Source: CAZMGB01 sp964565775 (GTDB lineage: Bacteria > Chloroflexota > Dehalococcoidia > DSTF01 > JALHUB01). Taken from it: DNA of 64,000 bases. The DNA is taken from NCBI GenBank assembly GCA_964565775.1, contig CAZMGB010000013.1, forward strand, positions 33,731 to 97,730, in the 5' to 3' direction. Below the pieces are notes generated by a model. The model had not been told where the DNA came from and searched no databases. It saw nothing but the letters and a program-made list of their open reading frames with translations. Below, in pieces: positions 62,796 through 64,000 of this stretch (positions within the stretch are counted from its first letter, which is position 1; every line of letters begins with the position of its first letter). The position numbers and the translations under genes were made by a program.

Positions 62796-62870
62796 GCCGC
62801 CCCTGGAAGGCCGATGGCGCTAGGCGAACGCCGCCCCTGGAAGGCTGAAGCCTTCCGCTACGCCCCACCC
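62796..62870. repeat. Dispersed palindromic repeat (GGAAGGC hairpin), two units
   Basis: GCCGCCCCTGGAAGG occurs at about 62796-62810 and again at about 62829-62843. The second is completed by the hairpin GGAAGGC-TGAA-GCCTTCC (62839-62856). The same unit recurs at 63939-63963. It lies in the gap between the VOC gene and the lipid kinase gene. Confidence 0.75.
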
Positions 62871-62979
62871 CCACCTCTGACTTCGGGCCACCAGCATCGA
62901 GCATCACCGTCCTTGCCGCCGCGGCGATGCGCCGATACTATGGGCATGGCCTGCGACGGAATGGTCCCGGACAGCTCCG

Positions 62980-63927
62980 ATGACACCGAGAGCTTTGTTC
63001 ATAGTCAATCCCGCGGCCCGGCGAGCGCCGCCCCTGGCCCGGCTGGAGGAGGCGGCATCGCGGCTCCGAGCGGCGGGCTGGGAGACATCCCTACAGGTGA
63101 CGGAGGCGAAGGGCCACGCCACGGAGCTGGCCCGCAAGGCGGCCGGCGACGCGTGGGACGCGGCCGTCGCCTGCGGCGGCGATGGCACCGTCAATGAGGT
63201 TGTCAACGGCATCGCGGGCACTGCGACGGCGCTCGCGGTGGTCCCGGGCGGCACCGCCAACGTCTGGGCCAAGGAAGTGCGCCTCCCCAGAGACCCCTTG
63301 AAGGCGGCGGAGGTGATCTTGTCGGCGAAGAGGAGAAGGGTCGATCTGGGCCTTGCTCTAGGCGAGCCAGAAGGCGGATCAGACACGATCAAACGCTACT
63401 TCCTCCTGATGGCCGGCATCGGTCTCGACGGACACGTGCTCAGCGCCGTGCCGGAGGAGATGAAGAGACGCCTGGGCGCCGTCACCTACGTGGTCGGTGG
63501 CCTGCGAGAGGCCCTGCGCTATCCTTCACAGCCCGTCTCCGTGAGACTGGACAATGAGGAGATGCGGCTGGACCTGTCGTGGATGCTGGTCGGCAACACC
63601 CGCTCCTACGGCGGCGTCGTCAACGTCACCCACGACGCCCTGGCCGACGACGGCCTGCTGGACGTGTGCGCCATCGAAGGGCACGGCTGGCGACGGGTGA
63701 TCGCCTGCGGCCTGCGCATCCTCGCCCAGGGCCTCGACGGGGCGCCGGGGGTCGTCTGGCGCCGGGTGCGCTCCGTCGAGCTGCCGCCCGCCCCCTCTTT
63801 TCCCGTGCAGGTCGACGGCGACTATCTGGGCCGGACGCCGATGCGCTTCACGGTCGAGCCGCAGGCGCTGACGGTGCTGGTGCCCCGTGGTCTGAAGAGT
63901 CCCCTGTTCAGCCAGGCCAACCTGTAG
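62980..63927 (+). CDS. Diacylglycerol-kinase-family lipid kinase (YegS-like)
   Basis: This 315-residue protein has the nucleotide-binding GGDGTVNEVVNGI (66-78), VPGGTANVWAKEV, the DGLLDVCAIEG and QVDGDYLG motif. It belongs to the YegS/DgkB lipid kinase group that phosphorylates diacylglycerol or a related lipid. It ends in a 73-base tail before the window edge that holds repeat sequence and poly-C/G. Confidence 0.92.
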   Translation: MTPRALFIVNPAARRAPPLARLEEAASRLRAAGWETSLQVTEAKGHATELARKAAGDAWDAAVACGGDGTVNEVVNGIAGTATALAVVPGGTANVWAKEVRLPRDPLKAAEVILSAKRRRVDLGLALGEPEGGSDTIKRYFLLMAGIGLDGHVLSAVPEEMKRRLGAVTYVVGGLREALRYPSQPVSVRLDNEEMRLDLSWMLVGNTRSYGGVVNVTHDALADDGLLDVCAIEGHGWRRVIACGLRILAQGLDGAPGVVWRRVRSVELPPAPSFPVQVDGDYLGRTPMRFTVEPQALTVLVPRGLKSPLFSQANL

Positions 63928-63938
63928 CATCCCGCGCC

Positions 63939-63963
63939 CGCCCCTGGAAGGCTGAAGCCTTCC
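63939..63963. repeat. Dispersed palindromic repeat, third unit
   Basis: GCCCCTGGAAGGCTGAAGCC with the palindrome GGAAGGC-TGAA-GCCTTCC (63946-63963), same as at 62839. After it the window ends in C and G homopolymers, which are probably an assembly artefact. Confidence 0.7.
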
Positions 63964-64000
63964 CCTACCCCCCCCGCCCCCCCCCGGGGGGGGCAACCCC

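Overview
This is a GC-rich window of about 64 kb that looks like a scaffold from a Chloroflexota-type bacterium, possibly a metagenome assembly. The clade call is an inference. It rests on the base composition, the small zinc-ribbon proteins, a transaldolase-phosphoglucose isomerase fusion with OpcA, and abundant short palindromic repeats. A run of ten N (51630-51639) sits in poly-C/poly-G sequence, and the right end also runs into poly-C/poly-G. Both look like assembly artefacts. No rRNA gene, complete tRNA or CRISPR array was seen.

Layout, left to right. 1-5.6 kb: a thiolase-like gene running off the left edge, a decayed RRM gene, small zinc-ribbon and winged-helix genes, and a short minus-strand operon joining a cyclic-nucleotide-binding domain, a PAS domain and a metallo-beta-lactamase-fold enzyme. 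5.6-18 kb: an envelope-stress-like block with an OmpR-type two-component system, a secreted helical protein, an HtrA protease, a GT39 glycosyltransferase with GtrA, and a MacB-like efflux operon. Three promoters here share a 43-bp element built of four 11-bp direct repeats. It is the best candidate for the response regulator's binding site and is the main regulatory finding.

18-26.4 kb: a fusion of aldehyde dehydrogenase and iron-type alcohol dehydrogenase, a HesB-like protein, and convergent genes for a three-subunit type II DMSO-reductase-family molybdoenzyme (catalytic, iron-sulfur and haem-binding subunits). None of the three subunits has a visible export signal, unlike most relatives. 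Together the genes suggest water-dependent hydroxylation of a hydrocarbon or terpenoid followed by oxidation to an acid, but this is a hypothesis. 26.6-38.7 kb: central sugar metabolism, with a PPi-type phosphofructokinase and a tagatose-bisphosphate-type aldolase on the minus strand, and on the plus strand a tight tkt, tal-pgi, gnd, zwf, opcA, pgl operon.

38.8-46 kb: mixed genes (LOG family, TIGR01777, PAP2, acyl-CoA ligase, TSUP transporter, GYD protein, Gfo/Idh/MocA oxidoreductase). 46.4-53.2 kb: a branched-chain amino-acid-type ABC transporter (LivG, F, H, M) with two tandem lipoprotein binding proteins. 53.3-55.5 kb: a second two-component system. 55.8-64 kb: an AIR-synthase-like protein, a MoxR-type ATPase and VWA pair with a DUF433/DUF5615 toxin-antitoxin-like pair between them (the toxin gene has an in-frame amber codon), a TrkA-type channel, a VOC protein and a lipid kinase. 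Palindromic dispersed repeats occupy several gene ends.
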